Source: FW021-bin31 sp964467635
GTDB lineage: Bacteria > Bacteroidota > Bacteroidia > Chitinophagales > Chitinophagaceae
DNA: 26,424 nucleotides
Assembly: GCA_964467635.1 (NCBI GenBank)
Contig: CAYXRN010000033.1
Coordinates: 1-26,424 of the forward strand
Direction: 5' to 3'
The notes under the pieces are model-generated. The model was not told where the DNA came from. It was given only the letters and a program-made list of their open reading frames with translations, and searched no databases. Shown here in pieces: positions 8,659-15,486 of this stretch (positions are counted from its first letter, which is position 1; every line of letters starts with the position of its first letter). The translations under genes and the position numbers were made by a program.

Positions 8659-10945
8659 CATAAATAAAGAACCTTATCTGCTTGTTGTTCTGTTGTGGAT
8701 CGTCTTCAGCTATTCCTGTAGTCCTGAAAAACATTTACAACAAGGGCAGGCTTTATATACGGGGGGCTCCATAGCGTTTGAGCCGGACACCGGAACGGCA
8801 TCGAAGCTGGAAGATGAACTCGAAGGGCTGCTTAGGCCTAAACCCAACGCTTCTTTTTTAGGCATGTATCCCAAGTTGTTTTTTTACAACATTTCCAAGA
8901 AACCCAAAGGGAAAGGGCTGAATTACCTGCTTCATGAAAAATGGGGGGAACCGCCGGTACTGGCAAGTAGCCTTAACTTAACGGCGAATGAAAATATTCT
9001 TCAAAATCATTTACAGAATAACGGTTTTTTTCAGGCGATGGTAACGGGAGACTCCACCCAACGAAACCGAAAGGTGAAAGCGGAATATGTGGTAGATGCG
9101 GGCAGGCGTTATGTAATCAACCATGTTTTTTTTCCCGAAGATTCCACCCTATTACTCAATAGGGAAATAGACAGTACAAAAGAAAAAACGCTGTTGAAAC
9201 AAGGAGATTTTTATGACCTGGACGTGATAAAGGCGGAGCGGACACGCATCAAAGATACTTTGAAAAATAAGGGGTACTTTTATTTTACCCCGGACAATCT
9301 GATCGTCAAAGTGGATAGTACGCTCAACGGAAAAGTAAACATGTACCTGAAGGTGAAGGAAAACGCACCGCCCGCGGCCCTGGAAAAATATTATATCAAA
9401 AACATCAACGTATATGCAAACTATTCTTTAGGGAAGGATTCGCTATTAAGAAGCCGGAAAGGAGCACCCTATGAAGGCTTAAACATTATCGACCCTAATC
9501 ATTTGTTCCGCCCCTCTATTTTTTCACGGGCGATTTACCTGACCCCTGGCAAACTCTATACGCTGGCCGACCATGAGCTGACCCTGAGCCGCCTGGTCAA
9601 CCTGGGTGCTTTTAAATATGTAAGGGTGGAATTTAACCCAGTGGATTCCGGTTCGGGAAAAGGGTATTTGAATACCGATGTGTATCTGACGCCGGCTAAG
9701 AAGAAATCTTTGCGCTTGGAGTTAACCGCCAACTCACGCTCAAATAACTATGTGGGCGCTTCTGCTAATCTGAGCTGGCGAAACCGCAACATCTTTCGCG
9801 GTGCCGAGTTGTTTAAGCTGCAGCTGGGTGGGGCCTTTGAAACACAGGTAGGCGGGGACCAGGATGGCTCCAATACCTATTCTTTTTCCCCTGGCGTCTC
9901 CATTGAAGTGCCGAGGTTTGTAACCCCTTTTCAGGTGATCAACCTGTCCCGGGTGAAAGTGCCCAAGACGGTTTTAAATATTAATTACGAGTTGCTTCAC
10001 CGGCAGAATTACTACAATTTAAATTCCTTTAACCTGCAGGCCGGGTACAATTGGAGGCAGACTTCCCGTATCACCAATACCCTTCATATTTTTGACGTGA
10101 GTTATGTTTTGCCGTCCCACCTGACGCCTTTGTTTGAGGATATTCTAAAGGATGACCCCACCCTGCAACGGAGTTTTAGGAAACAATTTATCTTGGGGAC
10201 CAATTACCGCTTTGAGTATTCGGACCGGCTGGAAACGAAGAAAAGCAATAACGTTTATTTCATCGGACAGGCAGACATCTCCGGCAACCTGCTCGGGCTT
10301 TTCATGGGCAAGCACGACCATGAGCATCCGGCTACGCTATTCGGAAGTCCTTTTTCCCAGTTTATCAAAGTGAGTGCGGATTTGCGGGATTACTGGCATC
10401 TGAATGATAAAGGGCTGGACTGGGCCAGCCGGATCTTTATGGGCTATGGGTTTTCCTATGGCAATTCCTACAGTCTGCCATTTGTAAAACAGTTTTTTAT
10501 AGGCGGGAGCAACAGCCTGAGAGGCTTTCGTGCCAGAACCCTCGGGCCGGGTAACTATCATACCGAACGAACGGGCTTCCAGGCCAATGAAGCGGGGGAC
10601 ATCAAACTGGAGATGAATACGGAATTGCGTTTCCCCATTGCCAGTATTGTTAAAGGTGCAGTGTTTGCCGATGCTGGCAACATATGGCTGCTCCGAGGGG
10701 ATTCTACCCGGCCGGGTGCCAAATTTCAAATGGATGAAGCCTTTCACCAGTTTGCCGTAGATGCGGGACTGGGATTGCGTTTTGATCTTTCCTTCTTTGT
10801 CTTACGCTTTGATTTGGCTTTCCCCCTTCGCAAGCCCTGGCTCCCGAAAGGAGAACGTTGGGTAATCGACCAAATTGATTTCGGGGATAAGGCCTGGCGG
10901 AAAGAAAACATCGTATTAAACATTGCTATCGGTTATCCGTTTTAA
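8645..10945 (+). CDS. tamL: Omp85/BamA-family outer membrane lipoprotein, TamL type
   Basis: Surface-antigen (Omp85/TamA) family protein of 766 aa, the outer-membrane partner of TamB. The N-terminus is a lipoprotein signal: a hydrophobic stretch (residues 11-22), then S-Y-S-C with lipid-site Cys25. That is typical of the Bacteroidota TamL variant and not of proteobacterial TamA. Residues about 30-340 are POTRA-like; the barrel occupies about 350-766. The barrel has the hallmark Omp85 L6 motif GGSNSLRGF (R626) and ends in the C-terminal phenylalanine of outer-membrane barrels. The ATG at 8645 lies inside the 3' end of tamB (14-nt overlap), which supports co-expression and a joint complex. A BamA paralogue is the alternative, but the lipobox and the tamB linkage favour TamL. 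Confidence 0.92.
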   Translation: MKINSINKEPYLLVVLLWIVFSYSCSPEKHLQQGQALYTGGSIAFEPDTGTASKLEDELEGLLRPKPNASFLGMYPKLFFYNISKKPKGKGLNYLLHEKWGEPPVLASSLNLTANENILQNHLQNNGFFQAMVTGDSTQRNRKVKAEYVVDAGRRYVINHVFFPEDSTLLLNREIDSTKEKTLLKQGDFYDLDVIKAERTRIKDTLKNKGYFYFTPDNLIVKVDSTLNGKVNMYLKVKENAPPAALEKYYIKNINVYANYSLGKDSLLRSRKGAPYEGLNIIDPNHLFRPSIFSRAIYLTPGKLYTLADHELTLSRLVNLGAFKYVRVEFNPVDSGSGKGYLNTDVYLTPAKKKSLRLELTANSRSNNYVGASANLSWRNRNIFRGAELFKLQLGGAFETQVGGDQDGSNTYSFSPGVSIEVPRFVTPFQVINLSRVKVPKTVLNINYELLHRQNYYNLNSFNLQAGYNWRQTSRITNTLHIFDVSYVLPSHLTPLFEDILKDDPTLQRSFRKQFILGTNYRFEYSDRLETKKSNNVYFIGQADISGNLLGLFMGKHDHEHPATLFGSPFSQFIKVSADLRDYWHLNDKGLDWASRIFMGYGFSYGNSYSLPFVKQFFIGGSNSLRGFRARTLGPGNYHTERTGFQANEAGDIKLEMNTELRFPIASIVKGAVFADAGNIWLLRGDSTRPGAKFQMDEAFHQFAVDAGLGLRFDLSFFVLRFDLAFPLRKPWLPKGERWVIDQIDFGDKAWRKENIVLNIAIGYPF

Positions 10946-10993
10946 TGGTAGTTTTCGATTTGTAATAATTGTGTAAAATTTATTAGGATATAA

Positions 10994-11024
10994 TTGTCTT
11001 AATATAAAATTAAGGTTATCTTCG
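10994..11024 (+). promoter_or_regulatory. Promoter of the Ric/DUF2249 cluster
   Basis: TTG (10994-10996) and TATCTTCG (11017-11024, 7 of 8 matches to TAnnTTTG including the free positions) are separated by 20 nt, which is normal spacing for the Bacteroidota housekeeping sigma factor. The predicted transcript would start near 11031, about 27 nt before the ATG at 11058. Confidence 0.55.
10998..11014. promoter_or_regulatory. Inverted repeat between -33 and -7, candidate operator
   Basis: CTTAAT (10998-11003) and ATTAAG (11009-11014) form a perfect 6+6 inverted repeat around a 5-nt spacer. It lies exactly in the spacer of the promoter in front of the Ric/ScdA-type gene, where a bound regulator could block or alter transcription. 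The core TTAAT-N5-ATTAA loosely recalls the Crp/Fnr-type TTGAT-N4-ATCAA, but the spacing is one base longer, so I do not assign a regulator. Confidence 0.4.
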
Positions 11025-11057
11025 CACTGCATTGTAATAACTTATAAATTTTTAAAA

Positions 11058-12026
11058 ATGGCGACAGAGACTTTAGATATCCTGGATGTAACGCAGATTG
11101 AGCCAAGGCTTAAGCATCCGACGATTTTTCAACGTTTTCACGATTTACAGGAAGGGGAAGCCTTTGTGATTCACAACGACCACGATCCCAAACCACTGTA
11201 TTATCATCTTTTGGCCGAGCACGGCAATATTTTCAGTTGGGAATACCTGGAGCAGGGACCACAGTGGTGGAAAGTAAGAATTGTTAAAAAGATTTTGCCC
11301 AACGGGAACGAAGCGGAAACCATAGGTGACATGGCTGCAAAAGACTTACGCAAAGCAGAGGTTTTTAAGAAGTTCGGCCTGGAATTTTGTTGCGATGGCA
11401 GAAAGCCCCTGAGCGAGGCCTGTAAAGACGCAGGAGTACAGTTGTCCGAGGTGGAGAAAGCATTGGAAAATCTTGATCAGGTAGATGCTGCTACCGCTCC
11501 CGGACATGATTACTACAGCTGGGATCTTGATTTTCTCTGTGACTACATTGTCAATGTCCATCACAAATTTGTACGGGAAAATGCCACGATGATTTCCGAT
11601 TTGTCGGAAAAGATCGCCCAACACCATGGCGACTCACATCCCGAGCTTTACGAAATCAAAGCTCATGTTGCCGAGCTGTTGACGGAACTGGCCAGTCACC
11701 AGGGAAAAGAAGAAAATATCTTGTTCCCATTTATTAAAAAAATGGTGGAATCAAAGAAGACGGGCGCGCCGCTGGACAATCCTTCTTTTGGGACGGTGGA
11801 AAGCCCTGTTAATATGATGATGCACGACCATCGATTCGTAGCGGACAACGTCCATGCGATCGACAAACTTTCTTCAAACTACCAGGTTCCCGCTGACGGA
11901 TGTGACAGCTACCGGCTGTTCTTTCATAAACTTGAAGCCTTGGACAAGGATTTGCACTTGCATTTACATTTAGAGAATAATATTCTTTTCCCTAAAGCGA
12001 TCCAGCTTGAAAAGAAACTTAATTAA
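11058..12026 (+). CDS. DUF2249-ScdA-hemerythrin fusion (RIC-like Fe-S repair protein)
   Basis: 322 aa, three modules. Residues about 10-78 are a DUF2249 (TusA-like) domain. Residues about 85-140 match the ScdA N-terminal domain, with the signature EVFKKFGLEFCCDG (C111, C112) and C122. Residues about 160-315 are a hemerythrin-like four-helix domain, with candidate di-iron ligands H168/H169, H203, H214, E218/E219, H256/H258, H300-H304 and E306. RIC/ScdA/YtfE proteins repair Fe-S clusters damaged by nitric oxide or peroxide in the cytoplasm. Known members usually have only the ScdA and hemerythrin parts, so the DUF2249 head is an addition. It is the first gene of a tight five-gene run behind its own promoter. 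The family call is strong; the stress it answers to is inferred from the family. Confidence 0.88.
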   Translation: MATETLDILDVTQIEPRLKHPTIFQRFHDLQEGEAFVIHNDHDPKPLYYHLLAEHGNIFSWEYLEQGPQWWKVRIVKKILPNGNEAETIGDMAAKDLRKAEVFKKFGLEFCCDGRKPLSEACKDAGVQLSEVEKALENLDQVDAATAPGHDYYSWDLDFLCDYIVNVHHKFVRENATMISDLSEKIAQHHGDSHPELYEIKAHVAELLTELASHQGKEENILFPFIKKMVESKKTGAPLDNPSFGTVESPVNMMMHDHRFVADNVHAIDKLSSNYQVPADGCDSYRLFFHKLEALDKDLHLHLHLENNILFPKAIQLEKKLN

Positions 12027-12047
12027 CCAGGTAATCAATAAAAAAAT

Positions 12048-12362
12048 ATGGGGCTCGAGCGCGTTTATAGTAAAAAAGATTATCAGGTATTGAAGGCTGC
12101 ATTACCGGCAGGCAAGCGCATGCCGGTACATTATGCTACTTCCGAAGCTTTTGTAATCGTAGCAAAAGGGTCAGCCGAACTCATTTTCAGTGATCGCCAG
12201 GAAATACTAAAGGCGGGGATGCAGGTCACTATTCCAGAAAGAAAAGCGCACACTTTGAAAATCCTTTCCGATTTCGAGGCTTTTATTGTCATTGGCGGAC
12301 CTGCTTCTATGGAATTTACAGGGGGTACCCGGGAAGCCAAGGCTTTTGCTGCGGAAATATGA
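12048..12362 (+). CDS. Small single-domain cupin protein
   Basis: 104 aa, one cupin_2-type beta-barrel. Motif 1 (PVHYATSEAFVIVAKG) supplies H28 and E33, and motif 2 (IPERKAHTLKIL) supplies H68 as possible metal ligands. One of the usual motif-1 histidines is missing, so a full 3-His/1-Glu site is not evident. No signal peptide. It starts 21 nt after the preceding stop and ends 21 nt before the next start, so it is almost certainly in the same operon. The actual ligand or reaction cannot be read from the sequence; small cupins near hemerythrin/DUF2249 genes may be sensors or metal-binding accessory proteins (inference). Confidence 0.8.
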   Translation: MGLERVYSKKDYQVLKAALPAGKRMPVHYATSEAFVIVAKGSAELIFSDRQEILKAGMQVTIPERKAHTLKILSDFEAFIVIGGPASMEFTGGTREAKAFAAEI

Positions 12363-12383
12363 TCTTCTTGCAACTTTTTGAAT

Positions 12384-13208
12384 ATGGAAATAACAGACGA
12401 TACGCGGATTTCCCAGCTGATCAAACAGGATAAAAGGAGCATTGACGCTCTGGCGCAGGTAGCCAAGCCTTTTGAAAAGTTGAGAAATCCGATTTTAAGG
12501 AGAGCGCTTGCCGGGCGTACTTCGCTGAAACAGGCGGCCCGCATGGGAAAATGCTCTGTAACAGATCTGGCGGAAGCCTTGCGTCCATTGGGCTTCGTCT
12601 ATAAGGCTGATGACCTAAAGATGGAAAGCGGTGACGGGGATGAAAGCCTGCCTGAATTTGCCAAACACTTGGATCAATGGCCCAAAAAAGTGCTGGATGT
12701 AAGGGAAGACATCGCTTCGGGAAAGGATCCGCTCAAGCTGATCATGAAAGCGATCAAAGACTTGCCTGAAGGCCATGTTCTTCAAATTATTAACTCCTTT
12801 GAACCTACGCCTTTAATTCATTTGCTGCAGAAAAAAGGGTATGTATATTTTGTCAAAACCATCAATACGGAAGAAGTACACGCCTTTTTCAAAAAAGAAA
12901 ATGAGCGGACTGCCGAAGATGGAGACCTGGGCATGCAGCCCGAAACTGTCAGTCTGGCGGTTTTCGAAAGCAAGCTGGCTTCCTTTGAGGGCAAGGTGAG
13001 ACAGGTGGATGTGAGTATGCTGGAAATGCCCATGCCGATGGTGACCATACTGGAAACGCTTTCCGAATTGCCCGAGGATCATGTCCTTAAAGTCCATCAC
13101 CGACGCGTCCCTATATTTTTATTTAATGAACTAAAAGAACGCAATTATAGCTGGCATTTGTTGCAGGAGGCTCCTGACAATGTAAATTTGCTTATTTTCC
13201 GAAATTAA
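12384..13208 (+). CDS. DUF1858-DUF2249-DUF2249 protein
   Basis: 274 aa from ATG 12384. A TTG two codons upstream also opens the frame but is the weaker choice. The N-terminal part (about 1-70) resembles DUF1858: a short helical domain with the hydrophobic pattern ending LKQAARMGKCSVTDLAEALRPLG (split: LKQAARM, then CSVTDLAEALRPLG). Two DUF2249/TusA-like domains follow. One starts at VLDVREDI (about 105-170) with the core LPEGHVLQIINSFEPTPL. The second starts at VDVSMLEMP (about 208-274) with the parallel core LPEDHVLKVHHRRVPIFL. The two cores align as an internal duplication. No membrane segment. DUF2249 proteins are repeatedly found with denitrification and Fe-S genes in other bacteria, but their biochemistry is not established. 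Same operon as its neighbours (15-nt gap to the next gene). Confidence 0.8.
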   Translation: MEITDDTRISQLIKQDKRSIDALAQVAKPFEKLRNPILRRALAGRTSLKQAARMGKCSVTDLAEALRPLGFVYKADDLKMESGDGDESLPEFAKHLDQWPKKVLDVREDIASGKDPLKLIMKAIKDLPEGHVLQIINSFEPTPLIHLLQKKGYVYFVKTINTEEVHAFFKKENERTAEDGDLGMQPETVSLAVFESKLASFEGKVRQVDVSMLEMPMPMVTILETLSELPEDHVLKVHHRRVPIFLFNELKERNYSWHLLQEAPDNVNLLIFRN

Positions 13209-13223
13209 CAGCGGGTTTTACTT

Positions 13224-14567
13224 ATGATTCCTTTTGGCACACAAAAAGCACCGTCGCCCTCAGTAGTTTTGCCTTATTATACTACTGCCGCTTTGGTCTT
13301 TTTGTTGTTGTCCGTGTTGCTTTTAGTCTCGGCTTCGGACTTTACCGGACATTATTTTCAACCGCATATTTTAACCATTACTCATCTGGCTACCCTGGGA
13401 TGGGGCACCATGCTCATTTTCGGGGCGTCTCATCAGTTGTTGCCGGTTATTATGGAGGTGCACTTGTTTAGTGAGCGGCTGGCACGCTGGTGCTTTTATT
13501 TGCTGCTGCCGGGGATCGCTTTGCTGAGCGTTTCCTTTTGGCATTTTACCCCCGGTTTATTAATGCAGGCCGGTGCATTGCTCATTTTATCCGCTTTTGT
13601 CTTATACGCCGTTAATGTGTATGGTACGGCCCGACAGCATAAAACCCATAACATTGGGGCGGAATGCATTGTTACCGCCTCCTGGTGGCTGGTGCTTACG
13701 GCTTTACTGGGAACCCTACTGGTGTTCAACCTCCGGTATGCCTTTCTTCCTGAATCCCACCTGTATTATTTGAAAATACACGCACACCTGGGACTGGCCG
13801 GCTGGTTTTTGTTGCTGATTATGGGGGTGGCCTCGCGCCTGATGCCGATGTTTTTACTTTCAGAAGTAAAGCCCGGTAAAAATGTTACGGTATCCTATTA
13901 TGGTATAAACGGGGCACTGATCCTGTTTCTTATTATGGCGTTTTTCTTTCATACGGAGCAATACTGGTTTATTCCTGCGCTGATCGCGCTGGCAGCGGTT
14001 GTGTTTTATGGCTTGTTTTTGATAAAGGTGTATAAGAAAGCAGTGCGTAAGAAAAAGATAGACTGGCCGATGAAGGTATCCTTGGTGTCTTTTTTTACAA
14101 TGATTCTTCCCTTTGCGCTGTTGGGTATTTTGTTTTTTACCGAACCGGGTGCCTTGGCTATATCACTAAGCCTGGCTTACGGAATGAGTATTTTAGGGGG
14201 ATTTGTTACCCTGCTGATGTTTGGGCAGACGTTTAAAACACTGCCGTTTATTATCTGGATGCACCGGTATAAGAAATTATTGGGGAAAATGAAAACGCCC
14301 CTGCCTAAGGACGTCTACTGGCACAGGATGGTTGCGGTAATGTTCGGTTGCTATAGTGTGGCCCTTACGGCCATGCTTATAGGTATCATTGCACAATGGG
14401 TCGTGCTGATTCAAATAGGCGCGGTAGCGCTGGTGCTTGCCGCAGTAGGATACAACATCAACGTATTTCACGTGTTATTTCATAAAGTAAAAAATAATTC
14501 GACCAATGGACAATTTGGGAAAACCCGAAATCAGGGAACCGCACGCGTCTTTGAAGGCAGAGGTTAG
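13224..14567 (+). CDS. Polytopic membrane protein, heme-copper oxidase subunit I-like
   Basis: 447 aa with about 12 hydrophobic segments, matching the fold and length of cytochrome-oxidase subunit I-like proteins. Motifs recalling that superfamily are THLATLGWG (H54), ASHQLLPV (H70) and HAHLGLAGWF (H186, H188). The classical HPEVY (CuB/Tyr) and WxHH motifs of genuine oxidases and NO reductases are not seen, so oxygen or NO reduction cannot be assumed. The protein could be a heme-binding relative, or a NnrS-like factor linked to nitric-oxide tolerance. It sits fourth in the Fe-S repair cluster. The polar C-terminal tail after HVLFHKVKNN runs 62 nt into the next gene in a different frame. Family-level call only; function open. 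Confidence 0.7.
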   Translation: MIPFGTQKAPSPSVVLPYYTTAALVFLLLSVLLLVSASDFTGHYFQPHILTITHLATLGWGTMLIFGASHQLLPVIMEVHLFSERLARWCFYLLLPGIALLSVSFWHFTPGLLMQAGALLILSAFVLYAVNVYGTARQHKTHNIGAECIVTASWWLVLTALLGTLLVFNLRYAFLPESHLYYLKIHAHLGLAGWFLLLIMGVASRLMPMFLLSEVKPGKNVTVSYYGINGALILFLIMAFFFHTEQYWFIPALIALAAVVFYGLFLIKVYKKAVRKKKIDWPMKVSLVSFFTMILPFALLGILFFTEPGALAISLSLAYGMSILGGFVTLLMFGQTFKTLPFIIWMHRYKKLLGKMKTPLPKDVYWHRMVAVMFGCYSVALTAMLIGIIAQWVVLIQIGAVALVLAAVGYNINVFHVLFHKVKNNSTNGQFGKTRNQGTARVFEGRG

Positions 14568-14850
14568 AGAACTGCTGCTTCAGGTATTTGACCCCGAAGT
14601 CGGTATTAATATCGTAGATCTGGGATTGGTATATGAGATCCGTTACCTGGAAGCGGAAAATACCATAATGGTCATTATGACCCTTACCTCAAGAGGGTGT
14701 CCGATGGGGCCAATGATTACGGAAAACGTGACCGATGTATTGCAATCCCGCTTCCCGAAAAAAGACATCCATCTTCATCTGGTTTGGGAGCCTGCGTGGA
14801 GCTCGGAAATGATTTCCGATCAGGGCAGAAGCGACCTGGGTTGGGGATAG
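14506..14850 (+). CDS. MIP18/DUF59 family Fe-S assembly factor (SufT/PaaD-like)
   Basis: 114 aa. The conserved MIP18 core is clear: VFDPEVGINIVDLGLVYEI (residues 28-46), then MTLTSRGCPMGPMI with the conserved Cys65, and a PaaD-like ending HLVWEPAWSSEMISDQGRSDLGWG (given in parts: VWEPAW, then a final LGW). Proteins of this family help load or mature iron-sulfur proteins in the cytoplasm. The ATG at 14506 makes a 62-nt overlap with the preceding gene. Since conservation only begins near residue 19, a later non-ATG start is possible, but no later ATG lies before the core. Last gene of the run; a new promoter follows almost at once. SufT versus PaaD cannot be told apart here. Confidence 0.85.
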   Translation: MDNLGKPEIREPHASLKAEVRELLLQVFDPEVGINIVDLGLVYEIRYLEAENTIMVIMTLTSRGCPMGPMITENVTDVLQSRFPKKDIHLHLVWEPAWSSEMISDQGRSDLGWG

Positions 14851-14851
14851 A

Positions 14852-14882
14852 TTAGTTATATTAGATATATTTATTACTTTTG
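14852..14882 (+). promoter_or_regulatory. Promoter of small lipoprotein gene
   Basis: TACTTTTG (14875-14882) is a perfect match to the Bacteroidota -7 box TAnnTTTG. TTAG (14852-14855), 19 nt upstream, is a partial -33 element. The predicted start near 14889 would give a 5' leader of about 28 nt before ATG 14917. Confidence 0.65.
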
Positions 14883-14916
14883 CCCCCAAATTTTTTGTTC
14901 ATTAAAATTTAACTCA

Positions 14917-15147
14917 ATGAAAAAGGTATTCATTTTAGCTGCTCTGACAGGCGTAGTAGCCTTCACTTCCTGCAATGGAAACAGTAACAACGACAATACT
15001 GCTACTGAAGCAGGCCAGAAGGTAGATGAGCTTGTTAATGATGCTAAAGATGCGCTCAATGAAACCGCTGACTCTATTAGCGCCGGCGTTGATAAGGCCA
15101 CAGATAGCCTCAATGCAGCTGCAGACTCCCTGACAGACGGCAAGTAA
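14917..15147 (+). CDS. Small LEA/apolipoprotein-like lipoprotein
   Basis: 76 aa. Lipoprotein signal peptide (residues 1-18, K2-K3 then a hydrophobic core) with lipobox F-T-S-C at Cys19. A short Asn/Ser-rich linker follows (20-29), then a strongly amphipathic Ala/Asp/Ser-rich helix (about 31-72). The motif [AT]-D-S-[IL] recurs at residues 51, 62 and 69, that is, at 11- and 7-residue spacing, recalling LEA/YtxH-type helical repeats. Small lipoproteins of this sort are frequent in Bacteroidota and may have envelope or desiccation/stress roles, but none can be claimed here. It is a monocistronic unit with its own consensus promoter and a strong terminator, which suggests abundant expression. Confidence 0.8.
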   Translation: MKKVFILAALTGVVAFTSCNGNSNNDNTATEAGQKVDELVNDAKDALNETADSISAGVDKATDSLNAAADSLTDGK

Positions 15148-15181
15148 ATTGCCCTAAAACATTGGTCTAAAAAAAGAATGG

Positions 15182-15208
15182 ATAATCCCGCCAAAGGCGG
15201 GATTATTT
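15182..15208 (+). terminator. Rho-independent terminator of the small lipoprotein gene
   Basis: Perfect 11-bp stem (15182-15192 with 15196-15206), GC-rich at its tip (CCCGCC/GGCGGG), with an AAA loop. It is preceded by an A-run and followed by a short T-run, 34 nt after the stop codon. Confidence 0.85.
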
Positions 15209-15420
15209 GCTGAAGAGCTGGACCAGCCATATCCAAAAAAGCCCCCCAACGCTTAGGCAGACGAAAGGGGATTCGGAAATACCCTTGCCAGACGACTAAA
15301 ATTACCTTGTTTCAACAGATAAGCCGGCTGCGGAGAAATAGGGCAGAACTACAGTGGAACAAACAATTGGCAATTGCCGGGGAAGTGAATTGCACGCCAC
15401 GGTTTGTTCAAAATATATTA
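15209..15420. other. Non-coding interval before ricT with nested inverted repeats
   Basis: No credible gene is seen between the terminator at 15182 and ricT. The interval holds an 8-bp inverted repeat, GAACAAAC (15357-15364) with GTTTGTTC (15402-15409), enclosing the perfect 10-bp palindrome GGCAATTGCC (15369-15378). A short direct repeat CAGACGA occurs at 15258-15264 and 15289-15295. The right arm of the inverted repeat overlaps the -33 element of the ricT promoter, so it may be regulatory. Confidence 0.4.
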
Positions 15421-15433
15421 AATTTGTACTTTG
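15403..15433 (+). promoter_or_regulatory. Candidate promoter of ricT
   Basis: TTTG (15403-15406) and TACTTTG (15427-15433, one base shorter than TAnnTTTG) are 20 nt apart. The leader to the ATG at 15487 would be about 45-50 nt. Confidence 0.45.
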
Positions 15434-15486
15434 CTACCCTCTTGATAAAGAGGATTGGTTCTTTTAACGATATAAAATAATAAATT

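Noticed and set aside
12378..12383. TTG start two codons before ATG 12384 of the DUF1858-DUF2249 gene.
   Set aside because: The ATG is close by and more plausible; the extra residues add nothing conserved.
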